Positions 13,308 to 21,980 of a stretch of DNA of 64,000 nucleotides are shown piece by piece. The DNA is taken from assembly GCF_008801835.1 (NCBI RefSeq), contig NZ_VZOW01000012.1:62001-126000 (forward strand), given 5' to 3'. The notes beneath the pieces are model-generated. The model had not been told where the DNA came from, did no database searches, and saw only the letters and a list, made by a program, of their open reading frames with translations. The position numbers were made by a program, and so were the translations under genes. How positions within the stretch are numbered: the first letter of the stretch is position 1; every line of letters begins with the position of its first letter. This DNA is from Cupriavidus pauculus (GTDB taxonomy: Bacteria; Pseudomonadota; Gammaproteobacteria; Burkholderiales; Burkholderiaceae).

Positions 13308-15209
13308 CTAGCCCTGGCGCTCCGCCATCGCCGCCTTCACCTGCTCCAGCGCGGTCGGGTCCTCGATCGTCGTCAGATCGCCCGGATCCCGCCCTTCCGC
13401 CACCGCCTGGATTGCGCGGCGCAGCAGCTTGCCCGAACGTGTCTTGGGCAACGCATTGACGAATACCACGCGTGCCGGCCGCGCCACGGCGCCCAACTGC
13501 TGCTCGACGGTTTTCATCAGCTCGCTCTCGAATGCCAGCCGGTCGGCCGCGCTGCCGGTGCGGCTGGCGTCGCGGGCAATACAGAAGCCCAGCGCCACCT
13601 GCCCTTTGAGCGCATCGGCGACGCCCACCACGGCCACTTCGGCAACACCGGGATGCGACGACAGGCTCTCTTCGATCTCGCGCGTGCCCAGCCGGTGCCC
13701 CGCCACGTTGATCACGTCGTCGGTGCGGCCGAGGATAAAGATATAGCCGTCGGCGCCGCGCACGCCCCAATCGAACGTCGAATAGCACTGGCGGTTGGGC
13801 ACCGCCGACCAATAGGTGCGCACGAAGCGCTCGTCGTCGCCCCACACCGTGGTCATGCAGCCGGGCGGCAGGGGGTAGTCGATTGCCACCACGCCCTTTT
13901 GATTGGGCTGGCATTCCTCGCCGGTGGTCTCGTCGACGATGCGCAGGTCGTAGCCGTAGGCGGGCACGCCCGGCGAGCCCAGCTTGGCCGGCAACGCCTC
14001 CACGCCACGCTGGATCGCGATGATCGGCCAGCCCGATTCGGTCTGCCAGTAGTTGTCGACCACCGGCTTGCCGATGCCGTCCTGAATCCAGCGCGCAGTC
14101 GGCTCGTCGAGCGGCTCTCCGGCCAGGAACAGCAGGCGCAGGCTGGACAGGTCGTGCCGCGTCAGCAGCGCCGGATCCTGCTTCTTGAGCACGCGGATGG
14201 CGGTGGGGGCGCTGAACATGATGTTCACGCCGTGCCGCGCGACGATTTCCCACAGGATGCCGCCGTCGGGGCGGATCGGCGTGCCTTCGTACATCACGGT
14301 GGTCATGCCGGCCAGCAACGGCGCATAGACGATATAGCTGTGACCGACCACCCAGCCGATGTCCGAGGCCGTGAACATCGTGTCGCCGGGCTTGCCGCAG
14401 AAGATGTATTCCATCGACGTGGCGAGCGCGACGGCATATCCGCCGGTATCGCGTTGCACGCCCTTGGGCTTGCCAGTCGTGCCGGAGGTGTAGAGCACGT
14501 ACGACGGCTCACTCGATTCCAGCCAGACGCACGGCACGGTCTGGCCGGCCATCCTGTCGCGCCACGCCGCGTAGTCTTCGTCGCGGCCTTCGGTGCGCGG
14601 CATGTCGGCCAGTTGGCGGTTCACCAGCAGCACCTTGTCCGGATGATGGCCGGCCAGCCGGATCGCCTCATCGAGCAGCGGCTTGTACGGCACGACCTTG
14701 CCCGCGCGCGACCCGGCGTCCGCGCTGACGATCACCTTGGGCCTGGCATCGTCGATCCGGGCGGCGAGGCTGACCGACGCAAAGCCGCCAAACACCACCG
14801 AATGCACCGCCCCGATCCGCGTGCACGCCAGCATGGCGAACATCGCTTCCGGAATCATCGGCATATAGATCAGCACACGGTCGCCGCGCGCCACGCCCAA
14901 TGCCTGCAGCGTGGCGGCCATGCGATTCACTTCGTCGTGCAGTTGCCGGTACGTATAGATGCGCTCGGTGCCGGTCTCGGTGGACACGTAGACCAGCGCG
15001 CGCTGGTCGCCGCGCGTCGCCAGATGCCGATCGATCGCGTTATGGCAGATGTTGGTGCGCCCGCCGACGAACCATCGCGCGAACGGCGGCCGGCTATCGT
15101 CGAGCACGCGCTCGAATGGCGTCTCCCATTCGATGCGCGCGGCCTGTTCCGTCCAGAACCCGGTCTTGTCGGACAGGGATCGCGCGTGCAGCGCGCGGCT
15201 TGCCGTCAT
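13308..15209 (-). CDS. prpE: Propionate-CoA ligase
   Basis: Converts propionate to propionyl-CoA with ATP. From MTASRALHAR at 15209 it has 633 residues, the PrpE/Acs length. Motifs: YTSGTTGKPKG near residue 247, NYWQTESGWP near residue 385, and the adenylation/acetylation lysine in LPKTRSGKLLRR near residue 595. The text resembles PrpE more than acetate-specific Acs (e.g. KPGDTMFTASDIGWVVGHSY). The start has a good GGAGGAG ribosome site 6 nt upstream. No other methylcitrate-cycle genes are in the window. Acetate as an additional substrate cannot be excluded. Confidence 0.9.
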   Translation of the reverse strand: MTASRALHARSLSDKTGFWTEQAARIEWETPFERVLDDSRPPFARWFVGGRTNICHNAIDRHLATRGDQRALVYVSTETGTERIYTYRQLHDEVNRMAATLQALGVARGDRVLIYMPMIPEAMFAMLACTRIGAVHSVVFGGFASVSLAARIDDARPKVIVSADAGSRAGKVVPYKPLLDEAIRLAGHHPDKVLLVNRQLADMPRTEGRDEDYAAWRDRMAGQTVPCVWLESSEPSYVLYTSGTTGKPKGVQRDTGGYAVALATSMEYIFCGKPGDTMFTASDIGWVVGHSYIVYAPLLAGMTTVMYEGTPIRPDGGILWEIVARHGVNIMFSAPTAIRVLKKQDPALLTRHDLSSLRLLFLAGEPLDEPTARWIQDGIGKPVVDNYWQTESGWPIIAIQRGVEALPAKLGSPGVPAYGYDLRIVDETTGEECQPNQKGVVAIDYPLPPGCMTTVWGDDERFVRTYWSAVPNRQCYSTFDWGVRGADGYIFILGRTDDVINVAGHRLGTREIEESLSSHPGVAEVAVVGVADALKGQVALGFCIARDASRTGSAADRLAFESELMKTVEQQLGAVARPARVVFVNALPKTRSGKLLRRAIQAVAEGRDPGDLTTIEDPTALEQVKAAMAERQG

Positions 15210-15518
15210 GGTGTCTCCTCCGCTTGTCGTATGTGATGAATGCGGTGCGGATGGCGTCGGCAAACCCGGAGTCGTCTCGTTCGGCTACCGATTGCAGCGC
15301 GCCGGGTCCTTGATCATCGGGGCGCGAATGCCGGCCATCTTTTTTGGAGAATCTACCATGACCGCATCGCGTCCCAAGCGTTCGGCATTGCAAACGGCCT
15401 GCGGGTCATCGACGCCGAATGGGACCTGCTTGACGGACCGATGCGTGCGATGACGGGCGAGCGTCTTCGCCCAACGTTAAGGTCAAGGGTTGATCAGGTG
15501 CAATTGCGGGGAAATTCG
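15210..15518. other. Intergenic stretch between prpE and mltD, no supported gene
   Basis: The region should hold the prpE promoter, but no convincing -35/-10 pair was found. A 31-codon plus-strand frame at 15358-15453 starts with ATG behind a GGAGA and reads MTASRPKRSALQT..., which I do not recognise. Its codon use looks random and it may be a chance frame or the stub of a lost gene. Confidence 0.3.
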
Positions 15519-15540
15519 GCCCCGGCTGGCGAGCCGGGGC
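15519..15540 (-). terminator. Hairpin after mltD
   Basis: A perfect 9-bp stem GCCCCGGCT/AGCCGGGGC with a 4-nt loop lies 39 bp past the mltD stop. On the minus strand the following bases are CGAATTTCC, a weak T-tract, so it may be an imperfect intrinsic terminator. Confidence 0.5.
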
Positions 15541-15578
15541 GACATACGGACGGATCAGTGCAGGTTCAGCGCGGCGTT

Positions 15579-17276
15579 TCAGCGCGCATGCGTGGTCTTG
15601 GTCTTAGCCGTCGAGGCCGCCTTGACCGGCGCCGCTTTGGCCGCCGCCTTGTGCGGCGTCGCCTCGACTACTACGCGCTTGCGCGGCTCGGCCTTGCCGG
15701 CCTTGCCCGATTTTTCGACCTTGGCGGATTTGTCGGCCGCCTCGGACTTCGTCGCTTTGGTCGACGCCTGCGCCTTGCCGCGCCCCTTGGCGCTGTGCAC
15801 CGGTGCGTCATCGCCGTCGTCGCCGCGCTCGGCGCGCGCCGCCGCGGCGGAATTGGGCCGCAGCATCAGCACCAGGCTCTGCCCAGCAACCAGTTTGCTG
15901 CCCGAGAGCTTGTTCCACGACTGCACCTGCCGCGTCGAGACGCCGTAGCGGCGCGCCACGGTCGCCACCGTGTCTTTGCGCCCGGCCTTGACCACCACGC
16001 GCTTGGCATCCGGCACATCGGGCTCGACGACCAGCATCGCGGTGTCCACCAGCGATGCGCTGATGTCCTGATCGTGCCGCTCGGTACGCGGAATCATCAC
16101 GGTCGAGCCGGCCTTCAGGCGCATGCCCTTCGGGATGCGGTTAATCTCGCGCAGCGTATCGACATCGACATTGAGCCGAGCCGCCAGGGCCTCGACGCGC
16201 TCACGGCTGTCGACGGTCACGGCGGTCCAACTGGACAGACCGCCACGGTAGGTATTGAGGTTGTACTGGAACCGTTCGGCGTTATCGAACGGCAGCAGAA
16301 TCTGCGGATTGGCCGCGCCCAGGATCACCGGCCGGTTGAACGACGGATTCAGCGCCTTGAATTCGTCGAGCGGCATGTTGGCCAGCTTGGCTGCCAGCGC
16401 CACGTCGATGTCGCGCGACGTGGTCACCGTGACGAAGTACGGGTGATCGGGGATCTCCGGCAGCTTCACGCCGTAGGCGGCCGGATTGGCGATGATGTTC
16501 TTGACCGCCTGCAACTTGGGCACGTAGTAGCGCGTCTCGTTGGGCATCGTCAGGCTGGCGTAGTCGGTGGGCAACCCGCGCGCCTGGTTGCGTGCGATGG
16601 CCCGCGACACGGCACCCTCGCCCCAGTTGTAGGCCGCCAGCGCCAGTTGCCAGTCGCCAAACATGTCATAGAGCCGCGACAGGTAGTCCAGCGCGGCATC
16701 GGTCGACGCCAGCACGTCGCGCCGCTCGTCGCGGAACATGTTCTGCTTGAGGTTGTACGACTTGCCGGTGCTCGGGATGAACTGCCACATGCCGGCCGCC
16801 TTGGCCGTGGATTCCGCCTGGGGGTTGAACGCGCTCTCGACGAACGGCAGCAGCGCCAGCTCGGTGGGCATCTTGCGACGCTCGAGCTCTTCGACGATGT
16901 GATAGAGATAGCGGCTCGACCGGCCCACCATCCGTTCCATATAGTCCGGCCGCGCGGCATACCATTGCGTGCGGTCGTCGACCAGCGTGCCTTCGAGGTC
17001 CGGCATCGCGAAGCCCTTGCGGATGCGATCCCAGATATCGGACGACGGGCCGCGCAGCCAGTCGACGCTGGTCTGGTCGACATTGACGACGGTGGTGCTG
17101 GAGAGCGTGCCGGCCTTGCCGGTGCTGTTGAGCGTGTTCAGCGGGTCCTTCTTCGGACCGGTTTCCAGGGCGGTCGGTGTGCCGGCCATTTCACCGGCGG
17201 GCGGCGTGGGTGTGCCGGCACAGGCTGCAAGCAGCGTGGCACACGCAATTACCGCCAGAAATCGACCAAATCGCAT
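15579..17276 (-). CDS. mltD: Membrane-bound lytic murein transglycosylase D with LysM repeats
   Basis: Cleaves the glycan strands of peptidoglycan in the periplasm. From MRFGRFLAVI at 17276 it has 565 residues. A lipoprotein signal ends in LLAACAG (Cys near residue 19). The goose-type lysozyme-like SLT domain has the catalytic glutamate in LLPFVESAFNPQAES near residue 155, followed by AAGMWQFIPSTGKSYNL. Two LysM-like segments follow, around residues 350-400 and 430-480 (TVATVARRYGVSTRQVQSWN). The C-terminal 85 residues are Lys/Ala-rich low complexity (KGRGKAQASTKATK), which is longer than in E. coli MltD. It is adjacent to gloB on the same strand, as in E. coli. Confidence 0.93.
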   Translation of the reverse strand: MRFGRFLAVIACATLLAACAGTPTPPAGEMAGTPTALETGPKKDPLNTLNSTGKAGTLSSTTVVNVDQTSVDWLRGPSSDIWDRIRKGFAMPDLEGTLVDDRTQWYAARPDYMERMVGRSSRYLYHIVEELERRKMPTELALLPFVESAFNPQAESTAKAAGMWQFIPSTGKSYNLKQNMFRDERRDVLASTDAALDYLSRLYDMFGDWQLALAAYNWGEGAVSRAIARNQARGLPTDYASLTMPNETRYYVPKLQAVKNIIANPAAYGVKLPEIPDHPYFVTVTTSRDIDVALAAKLANMPLDEFKALNPSFNRPVILGAANPQILLPFDNAERFQYNLNTYRGGLSSWTAVTVDSRERVEALAARLNVDVDTLREINRIPKGMRLKAGSTVMIPRTERHDQDISASLVDTAMLVVEPDVPDAKRVVVKAGRKDTVATVARRYGVSTRQVQSWNKLSGSKLVAGQSLVLMLRPNSAAAARAERGDDGDDAPVHSAKGRGKAQASTKATKSEAADKSAKVEKSGKAGKAEPRKRVVVEATPHKAAAKAAPVKAASTAKTKTTHAR

Positions 17277-17461
17277 TAAGTTCTCTGAAAGTGACGCCAA
17301 AAAAATTTGGGCTGATGCTAGGGAAAAGGTGACTTCGCGTCAATGAGATTTTCCCCATGATGCAATTTGATGCTGCCGCTTCTGCCCCGTCAGTGCGCTG
17401 ACGCGCGGCGGAAACGGCGGGCGCGGCGAAACGGCCGCAATGCCGATGCGCCCGTAACGTC

Positions 17462-18262
17462 TTACCGGAAGTTGTCTTTCCAGCCGCGCAGCGCGCCGAA
17501 TGCCGCCGCATCACTGCCAAGATCGCCGCCCTGTGCCGCAAGCGCCTTACGCACCGACGCTTCGCGCGAGCGCAGGAACGGGTTGACCGCACGCTCGTGC
17601 GCCACGGTGGTCGGCACGGTCGGCGTATCGGCCTGCCGCAACGCATCCACGCGCGCCGACCACGCGGCCAGGTCGGCATTGTCTGGCTCCACTGCCTGCG
17701 CAAAGCGGACATTGCTGCGCGTATATTCGTGCGCGCAGTACACACGCGTATCGCCGGGCAAGGCCGCGAGCTTGTCCAGCGACGACAGCATCTGTGCGGG
17801 CGATCCTTCGAACAGCCGGCCGCAGCCGCTGGCGAATAGCGTATCGCCGCAGAACACCACGTCGCCCACACCCGGCAGATCGCCCACGTAGGCGACGTGT
17901 CCGGCGGTATGTCCCGGTACATCGAGCACGCGCAACGAGACGGCGGGATGCGCGATGGTCACCGTATCGCCCTCGCGCACCGCCTCGGTGCGATGGCCGA
18001 TGCGCTCGCCGGCCGGGCCGATGACGGGCAGCGGCGCTCCATCGGGCGCTTTCGGATGACGATCGAGCAGGTCCGCGACGCCGCCCTGGTGATCGCCATG
18101 GTGATGGGTGATTACAATAGCGCCCAGTACCAGTCCGCGTTGCGCCAGAAAGCGCTCGACCGGCTCGGCCTCGCCGGGGTCCACCACCGCGGCGCTATGC
18201 CCGTCGTGGACGGCCCAGATATAGTTGTCCTGAAAGGCGGGGATCGGCTCCACTTTCAACAT
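17462..18262 (-). CDS. gloB: Hydroxyacylglutathione hydrolase (glyoxalase II)
   Basis: Hydrolyses S-lactoylglutathione to lactate and glutathione, the second step of methylglyoxal detoxification. The 266-residue metallo-beta-lactamase-fold protein has the metal motif [10 protein letters not shown] near residue 53, [12 protein letters not shown] near residue 113 and [16 protein letters not shown] near residue 137, then the C-terminal glyoxalase II domain ([22 protein letters not shown]). Its start codon is only 11 bp from that of the divergent methyltransferase gene. Confidence 0.95.
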   Translation of the reverse strand: MLKVEPIPAFQDNYIWAVHDGHSAAVVDPGEAEPVERFLAQRGLVLGAIVITHHHGDHQGGVADLLDRHPKAPDGAPLPVIGPAGERIGHRTEAVREGDTVTIAHPAVSLRVLDVPGHTAGHVAYVGDLPGVGDVVFCGDTLFASGCGRLFEGSPAQMLSSLDKLAALPGDTRVYCAHEYTRSNVRFAQAVEPDNADLAAWSARVDALRQADTPTVPTTVAHERAVNPFLRSREASVRKALAAQGGDLGSDAAAFGALRGWKDNFR

Positions 18263-18273
18263 GTGTGCTCCTT

Positions 18274-19074
18274 ATGTCCAACCGACCGATTATAGATTGG
18301 GAAGAATGGCTGGCCTCGCCACCCGGGCAGTACATGCTCCAGTGGGAGGCGCAGCAGTATGACCGGACGGTGGCGGACATCTTCGGCTATCACGCGGTGC
18401 AGTTGGGCCTGCCGCACATCGACACGCTGCGCGAGAACCGCATGCCGTTCTCGGCACTGGCGCTCGATGGCCGCGCCGGCCCGCACGGCCCGCGCGCCAC
18501 GCATCCCGATGCACGCCAGCTGCTGTGCCGGTTCGACGAATTGCCGTTCGACACCCAAAGCATCGACCTGCTCACCCTGCCGCACGTGCTGGAGTTCTCT
18601 GAAGATCCCCACGAGGTGCTGCGCGAGGTCTCGCGCGTGCTGATGCCCGAGGGCCGCGTGGTGGTGACCTGCCTGAATCCGATGAGCCTGTGGGGCGCGC
18701 GCCAGGGCCTGAACCGGCTGGGCGCCACGCCGTTTCTGCCCAGCGACGCCCAGACCGTCGGCTTCGTGCGGATCAAGGACTGGCTCAAGCTGCTGGGATT
18801 CGAAATCATCCGCGGCCGCTTCGGCTGCTATTGCCCGCCCTACCGCACCGAGCGCTGGCTGCAGCGCGCCGCGTTCATGGAAAAGGCCGGCGACCGCTGG
18901 TGGCCGATTTTCGGCTCGGTCTACATGATCTCGGCGGTCAAGCGCGTGAAGAACATCCGCCTGGTTGGCCCAAGCTGGAAGACTTCCAAGCCGGCCCTGG
19001 CCCCGGTATCCGCACCCGTTGCAACGCCCACCGGCACGCACGGCAAGACACACCAGACAGCGTCCGACGATTAA
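18274..19074 (+). CDS. yafS: Class I SAM-dependent methyltransferase, YafS-like
   Basis: A 266-residue methyltransferase from MSNRPIIDWEEW. A Methyltransf_11-type core is visible (LPFDTQSIDLLTLPHVLEFS near residue 88, DPHEVLREVSRVLMPEGRVVV). The glycine-rich SAM loop of the family is not clear: the expected first motif region reads FSALALDGRAG. The gene lies between gloB and rnhA, the position of E. coli yafS, which supports orthology. The substrate is unknown. The alternative GTG at 18265 would add three residues. No good ribosome site precedes either start. Confidence 0.85.
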   Translation: MSNRPIIDWEEWLASPPGQYMLQWEAQQYDRTVADIFGYHAVQLGLPHIDTLRENRMPFSALALDGRAGPHGPRATHPDARQLLCRFDELPFDTQSIDLLTLPHVLEFSEDPHEVLREVSRVLMPEGRVVVTCLNPMSLWGARQGLNRLGATPFLPSDAQTVGFVRIKDWLKLLGFEIIRGRFGCYCPPYRTERWLQRAAFMEKAGDRWWPIFGSVYMISAVKRVKNIRLVGPSWKTSKPALAPVSAPVATPTGTHGKTHQTASDD

Positions 19075-19098
19075 CGCCGGACGCACAACCTCCATCAC

Positions 19099-19536
19099 AT
19101 GCAAGAAGTCACGATTTATTCCGACGGCGCCTGCAAGGGCAACCCCGGCCCAGGCGGCTGGGGCGCCGTGCTCGTCGCCGGCGATCACGAAAAAGAACTT
19201 TTTGGCGGGGAAAATCCCACCACCAACAACCGCATGGAACTGATGGCCGTGATCGAGGCGCTGCGCGCGCTCAAGCGGCCGTGCGTCGTCAATATCTATA
19301 CCGATTCGCAGTATGTGCAGAAAGGCATCAGCGAATGGATCGTGGGATGGAAGGCGCGCGGCTGGAAAACCGCCGACAAGAAGCCGGTCAAGAACGCTGA
19401 CCTGTGGCAGATGCTCGATGAAGCGCGCCAGCCGCACCTGATCGAATGGCACTGGGTGCGCGGCCATGCGGGCCATCCCGGTAACGAACGCGCGGATCGG
19501 CTTGCCAACCGCGGCGTGGAATCGCTCAATACCTGA
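19099..19536 (+). CDS. rnhA: Ribonuclease HI
   Basis: Degrades the RNA strand of RNA-DNA hybrids. The 145-residue protein has all four active-site acidic positions in context: [19 protein letters not shown] (D10), [13 protein letters not shown] (E48), [11 protein letters not shown] (D70) and [10 protein letters not shown] (D134). It starts 24 bp after the methyltransferase gene and ends 64 bp before dnaQ. Here it is co-directional with dnaQ, whereas in E. coli the two diverge. Confidence 0.96.
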   Translation: MQEVTIYSDGACKGNPGPGGWGAVLVAGDHEKELFGGENPTTNNRMELMAVIEALRALKRPCVVNIYTDSQYVQKGISEWIVGWKARGWKTADKKPVKNADLWQMLDEARQPHLIEWHWVRGHAGHPGNERADRLANRGVESLNT

Positions 19537-19600
19537 ATCTGAAGCGGCGCGACCGCATGCGGCCCGATGGGCCGTCAAAGACCGTTTACAATCCCGCCCC

Positions 19601-20326
19601 ATGCGACAGATCGTCCTCGATACCGAAACCACCGGCCTGAACCACGCCACCGGCGATCGCCTGATCGAAATCGGCTGCGTGGAACTGCTGAACCGCCGCC
19701 TGACCGGCCGGAACCTGCACTTCTACATCAACCCGGAACGCGACGTCCCCGAAGACGCCGTGGCGATTCACGGCCTGACCGCGGACTTCCTGGCCGACAA
19801 GCCGAAGTTCGCCGAGGTCGTCCATGACATCCGCGCGTTCGTGCAGGACGCCGAGCTGATCATCCACAACGCCGCGTTCGACATCGGCTTCCTCGACATG
19901 GAGTTCACGCTCCACGGCCTGCCGCCGTTCCGCGAACATGTAGCCAACGTCATCGACACGCTGCGCGAGGCGCGCCAGATGTTCCCCGGCAAGCGCAACT
20001 CGCTGGATGCCCTGTGCGACCGCCTGGGCGTGAGCAACGCGCACCGCACGCTGCACGGCGCACTGCTCGACGCCGAACTGCTGGCCGAGGTCTACCTGGC
20101 CATGACGCGCGGGCAGAACTCGCTGGTCATCGACATGCTCGACGGCGGCACCGCCCAGGGCGAATCCCGCGCCATGGCCGACCTTTCCGCCCTCACCCTG
20201 CCCGTCCTGCTGGCCACCGATACGGAAATCACCGCGCACATGGGCGTCCTCAAGGACCTGGACAAGGCCAGCGGCGGCAAGACAATCTGGAAACCCGAAA
20301 TCCCCGCCGACGCCACGATCCAGTAA
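19601..20326 (+). CDS. dnaQ: DNA polymerase III epsilon subunit (proofreading exonuclease)
   Basis: 3'-5' exonuclease of the replicative polymerase core. From MRQIVLDTETTGL at 19601 it has 241 residues. Exonuclease motifs: VLDTETTGL (ExoI), IIHNAAFDIGFLDME (ExoII), and HGALLDAELLAEVYLAM (ExoIII epsilon) near residue 150. The C-terminal tail binds the alpha subunit in the family. The start is fixed by the family N-terminus, although an in-frame extension upstream overlaps rnhA. No Shine-Dalgarno sequence precedes the ATG; a TACAAT hexamer lies at 19587-19592. Confidence 0.96.
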   Translation: MRQIVLDTETTGLNHATGDRLIEIGCVELLNRRLTGRNLHFYINPERDVPEDAVAIHGLTADFLADKPKFAEVVHDIRAFVQDAELIIHNAAFDIGFLDMEFTLHGLPPFREHVANVIDTLREARQMFPGKRNSLDALCDRLGVSNAHRTLHGALLDAELLAEVYLAMTRGQNSLVIDMLDGGTAQGESRAMADLSALTLPVLLATDTEITAHMGVLKDLDKASGGKTIWKPEIPADATIQ

Positions 20327-20375
20327 CCGCCCCGCACGACATAGAACTTTTTCGACGAATCCCCGAAAAAAGGGC

Positions 20376-20404
20376 TTTACAAGATACTGCGACGTCGGCA
20401 TAAT
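20376..20404 (+). promoter_or_regulatory. Promoter of tRNA-Val
   Basis: TTTACA (20376-20381), a 17-bp spacer and CATAAT (20399-20404), each one mismatch from the sigma70 consensus, about 50 bp upstream of the mature tRNA 5' end. Confidence 0.65.
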
Positions 20405-20454
20405 CTCGTTTCTCCACTGCACGACATCAGCAACAACGGTGACGAAGCAGTAAG

Positions 20455-20529
20455 GGGTGGTTAGCTCAGCGGTAGAGCACTGCCTTCACACGGCAGGGGT
20501 CACAGGTTCAATCCCTGTACCACCCACCA
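20455..20529 (+). tRNA. tRNA-Val (anticodon CAC)
   Basis: A 75-nt cloverleaf. Acceptor stem GGGTGGT (20455-20461) pairs perfectly with ACCACCC (20519-20525). The D-arm is GCTCAGCGGTAGAGC, the anticodon arm CTGCC-TTCACAC-GGCAG has anticodon CAC, and the T-arm is ACAGG-TTCAATC-CCTGT. Discriminator A and CCA are encoded. Its 3' end is the integration target of the adjacent decayed element. Confidence 0.97.
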
Positions 20530-20530
20530 G
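20515..20530 (+). repeat. Probable attL within tRNA-Val 3' end
   Basis: The 16-nt tRNA 3' end CTGTACCACCCACCAG recurs with one base missing at 23366-23380. Location in a tRNA, with an integrase stub just downstream, fits a phage/island attachment core. Confidence 0.55.
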
Positions 20531-20542
20531 AATTTGGTGGTT

Positions 20543-20577
20543 AAAAAGGGCCTCAGGCAAAAGCCGAGGCCCTTTTT
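20543..20577. terminator. Strong bidirectional intrinsic terminator after tRNA-Val
   Basis: AAAAAGGGCCTC pairs with GAGGCCCTTTTT, and an inner GGC/GCC closes on an AAAA loop. Flanking A and T tracts make it work in both directions. Confidence 0.85.
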
Positions 20578-20665
20578 CCTTTCCGGGTGCCGGCAGTTGA
20601 CACTGCCGGGCTGGGTACGACGATGGGTACAGCGGCCTCCAACGAAGTTTCTGGAGGTTTTGCTC

Positions 20666-20910
20666 ATGGGTACAATCTTTCGCCGGGAAGACAGCAAGGG
20701 GAACGTTTCCTACCAAGCCAACGTGCGCAAGGTCGGATTCCCCATCATCTCGAAGACATTCCCCTCTAAAGCGAAGCAGCGGCTTGGGCCGCCGAGACCG
20801 AATCGAGTCTTGGCAATGGCGCAACCAAGCAAACACTGTTGAGTTCTAAGACTTCAATGGCGGACCTCATCGACCGCTATCTCACCAAGTCACTCCCCGT
20901 AATAAAAGCG
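20666..20910 (+). pseudogene. Frameshifted, truncated tyrosine integrase (N-terminal stub)
   Basis: An ATG at 20666 behind a good GGAGG site begins MGTIFRREDSKGNVSYQANV, the N-terminal style of tRNA-adjacent phage integrases. After SKTFPSKAKQ the frame is lost. Moving to the next frame at 20785 recovers WAAETESSLG and then TSMADLIDRYLTKSLPVIK, also integrase-like. A single base missing near 20780 (CAGCGG where CAGGCGG would restore KQAAWAAE) explains the break. Similarity ends near 20910, so the whole catalytic domain (R-H-R-Y) is gone. The element cannot excise by this gene. Confidence 0.75.
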
Positions 20911-21032
20911 CCGCAACCGAGAGGCACCACATCGGGGCAATACAGCGGAGTCAAATATCGAGGTACACCGTGGGTACACTCACGAGCGGCGCCGTGCCAG
21001 AGTTCCGCGACGACCGGCGGTTTAGTTCGGGG

Positions 21033-21980
21033 TTATACAGCGCGGGGCAACCTGACGCGGCAAGCGGGATAGTTTATGCACCCCCAAAACGGCACGGCCT
21101 TGCCTTCGCGCTCCACCATCTTCACGCCACAGGCGGCACACGTCGGGGTTCGGTAGTCCCCCTCAAATGCCTGCGCCAACAGCATTGTCTGTTTGTGCTG
21201 GTCCAACGCGCGAATCCGCTCGATGATCGCCGGGCCGTCAAGCAACTGGATACCGGCCCGCTCCGCCGACTCTTGCACCGGTCGCCCCACATAGCCAGAC
21301 AGGGACCAGAACACGCCCCTGCGCACCTTGTGCTCATGCATTACGCCAGCCAATGCGCGAACCTCAACCACCTTAACTGGTTTGCTCCAAGCCTTGCATT
21401 GCACGACGGCAACCGGGGCGTCCAGCCCTGCCTTGTATAACGTGGCGTCGATTCCGCCGTCCGGGCCATGCGGCACTGTCTTGACGGTGAACCCCATCGC
21501 CTCGTAGTAGCCGACACAGAGCAACTCGAATCGCTTCCACTCCAGAATCTTGAGCGCGTCTAGTGTCCAGCCATTAAATTCCGGCTTCTCTGCTAGCGAT
21601 ACTGGTCGCTGGGAGGCGGTTGATTTATCGGCCGCACTGGCTCGCTGCCTTGGCTCCGAGGGCGTTGGCCTGGCCTGTCGCGGCTGTCTTACAGATGAGC
21701 GCTGCGTTCTAAGCTGCGGCCCCTCCCCTGCGTTACTGTTGTTCTGCCGCCTCTCGCGGATGAACGACAACAGCCCCAAGAATGCGAACATCGTTGCTGG
21801 AACCCAAGCCAGCGACTGGCTCATCATCACGATGCCCGCGAGGAAGGGATTCGATGCGAACGAAGCGGGCAAGGCCCAGCGAAAGACAATGTACGCGCCC
21901 ACGGCCAGGGCTGCGGACACCCACCAGGGCGAATCCAACAATACGTCGCTCAGCGACGGCTCCTTTCTCCTACGTCCCAT
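21033..21980 (-). CDS. Membrane-anchored Mrr-type restriction endonuclease domain protein with C4 zinc finger
   Basis: A 315-residue protein in three parts. Residues 15-80 hold two membrane segments (WWVSAALAVGAYIVFRWAL and a second near residues 48-72). A polar linker follows. Residues 145-260 form a PD-(D/E)xK nuclease domain of the Mrr/restriction endonuclease family: WKRFELLCVGYYEAMGF, then GPDGGIDATLY (catalytic D) and VAVVQCKAWSKPV (QxK). The C-terminus has a topoisomerase-type zinc ribbon: CAACGVKMV...FWGCINYPACRVRLP, with four cysteines. All catalytic positions look intact. Such proteins are predicted to cleave DNA, possibly foreign or modified DNA, at the membrane. No methyltransferase partner is nearby. 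It lies inside the decayed tRNA-Val insertion and its base composition is less GC-biased than its neighbours. Confidence 0.82.
   Translation of the reverse strand: MGRRRKEPSLSDVLLDSPWWVSAALAVGAYIVFRWALPASFASNPFLAGIVMMSQSLAWVPATMFAFLGLLSFIRERRQNNSNAGEGPQLRTQRSSVRQPRQARPTPSEPRQRASAADKSTASQRPVSLAEKPEFNGWTLDALKILEWKRFELLCVGYYEAMGFTVKTVPHGPDGGIDATLYKAGLDAPVAVVQCKAWSKPVKVVEVRALAGVMHEHKVRRGVFWSLSGYVGRPVQESAERAGIQLLDGPAIIERIRALDQHKQTMLLAQAFEGDYRTPTCAACGVKMVEREGKAVPFWGCINYPACRVRLPRAV

Noticed and set aside
15358..15453. 31-codon frame MTASRPKRS... as a small gene
   Set aside because: An RBS-like GGAGA exists, but no recognisable protein pattern and no supporting neighbours.
15240..17279. Long plus-strand frame across mltD
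   Set aside because: Antisense shadow of the high-GC mltD gene; low-complexity composition and no ribosome site.
20340..20372. TTTTTCG/CGAAAAA dyad after dnaQ as a terminator
   Set aside because: AT-only outer stem with little GC core; unlikely to terminate.
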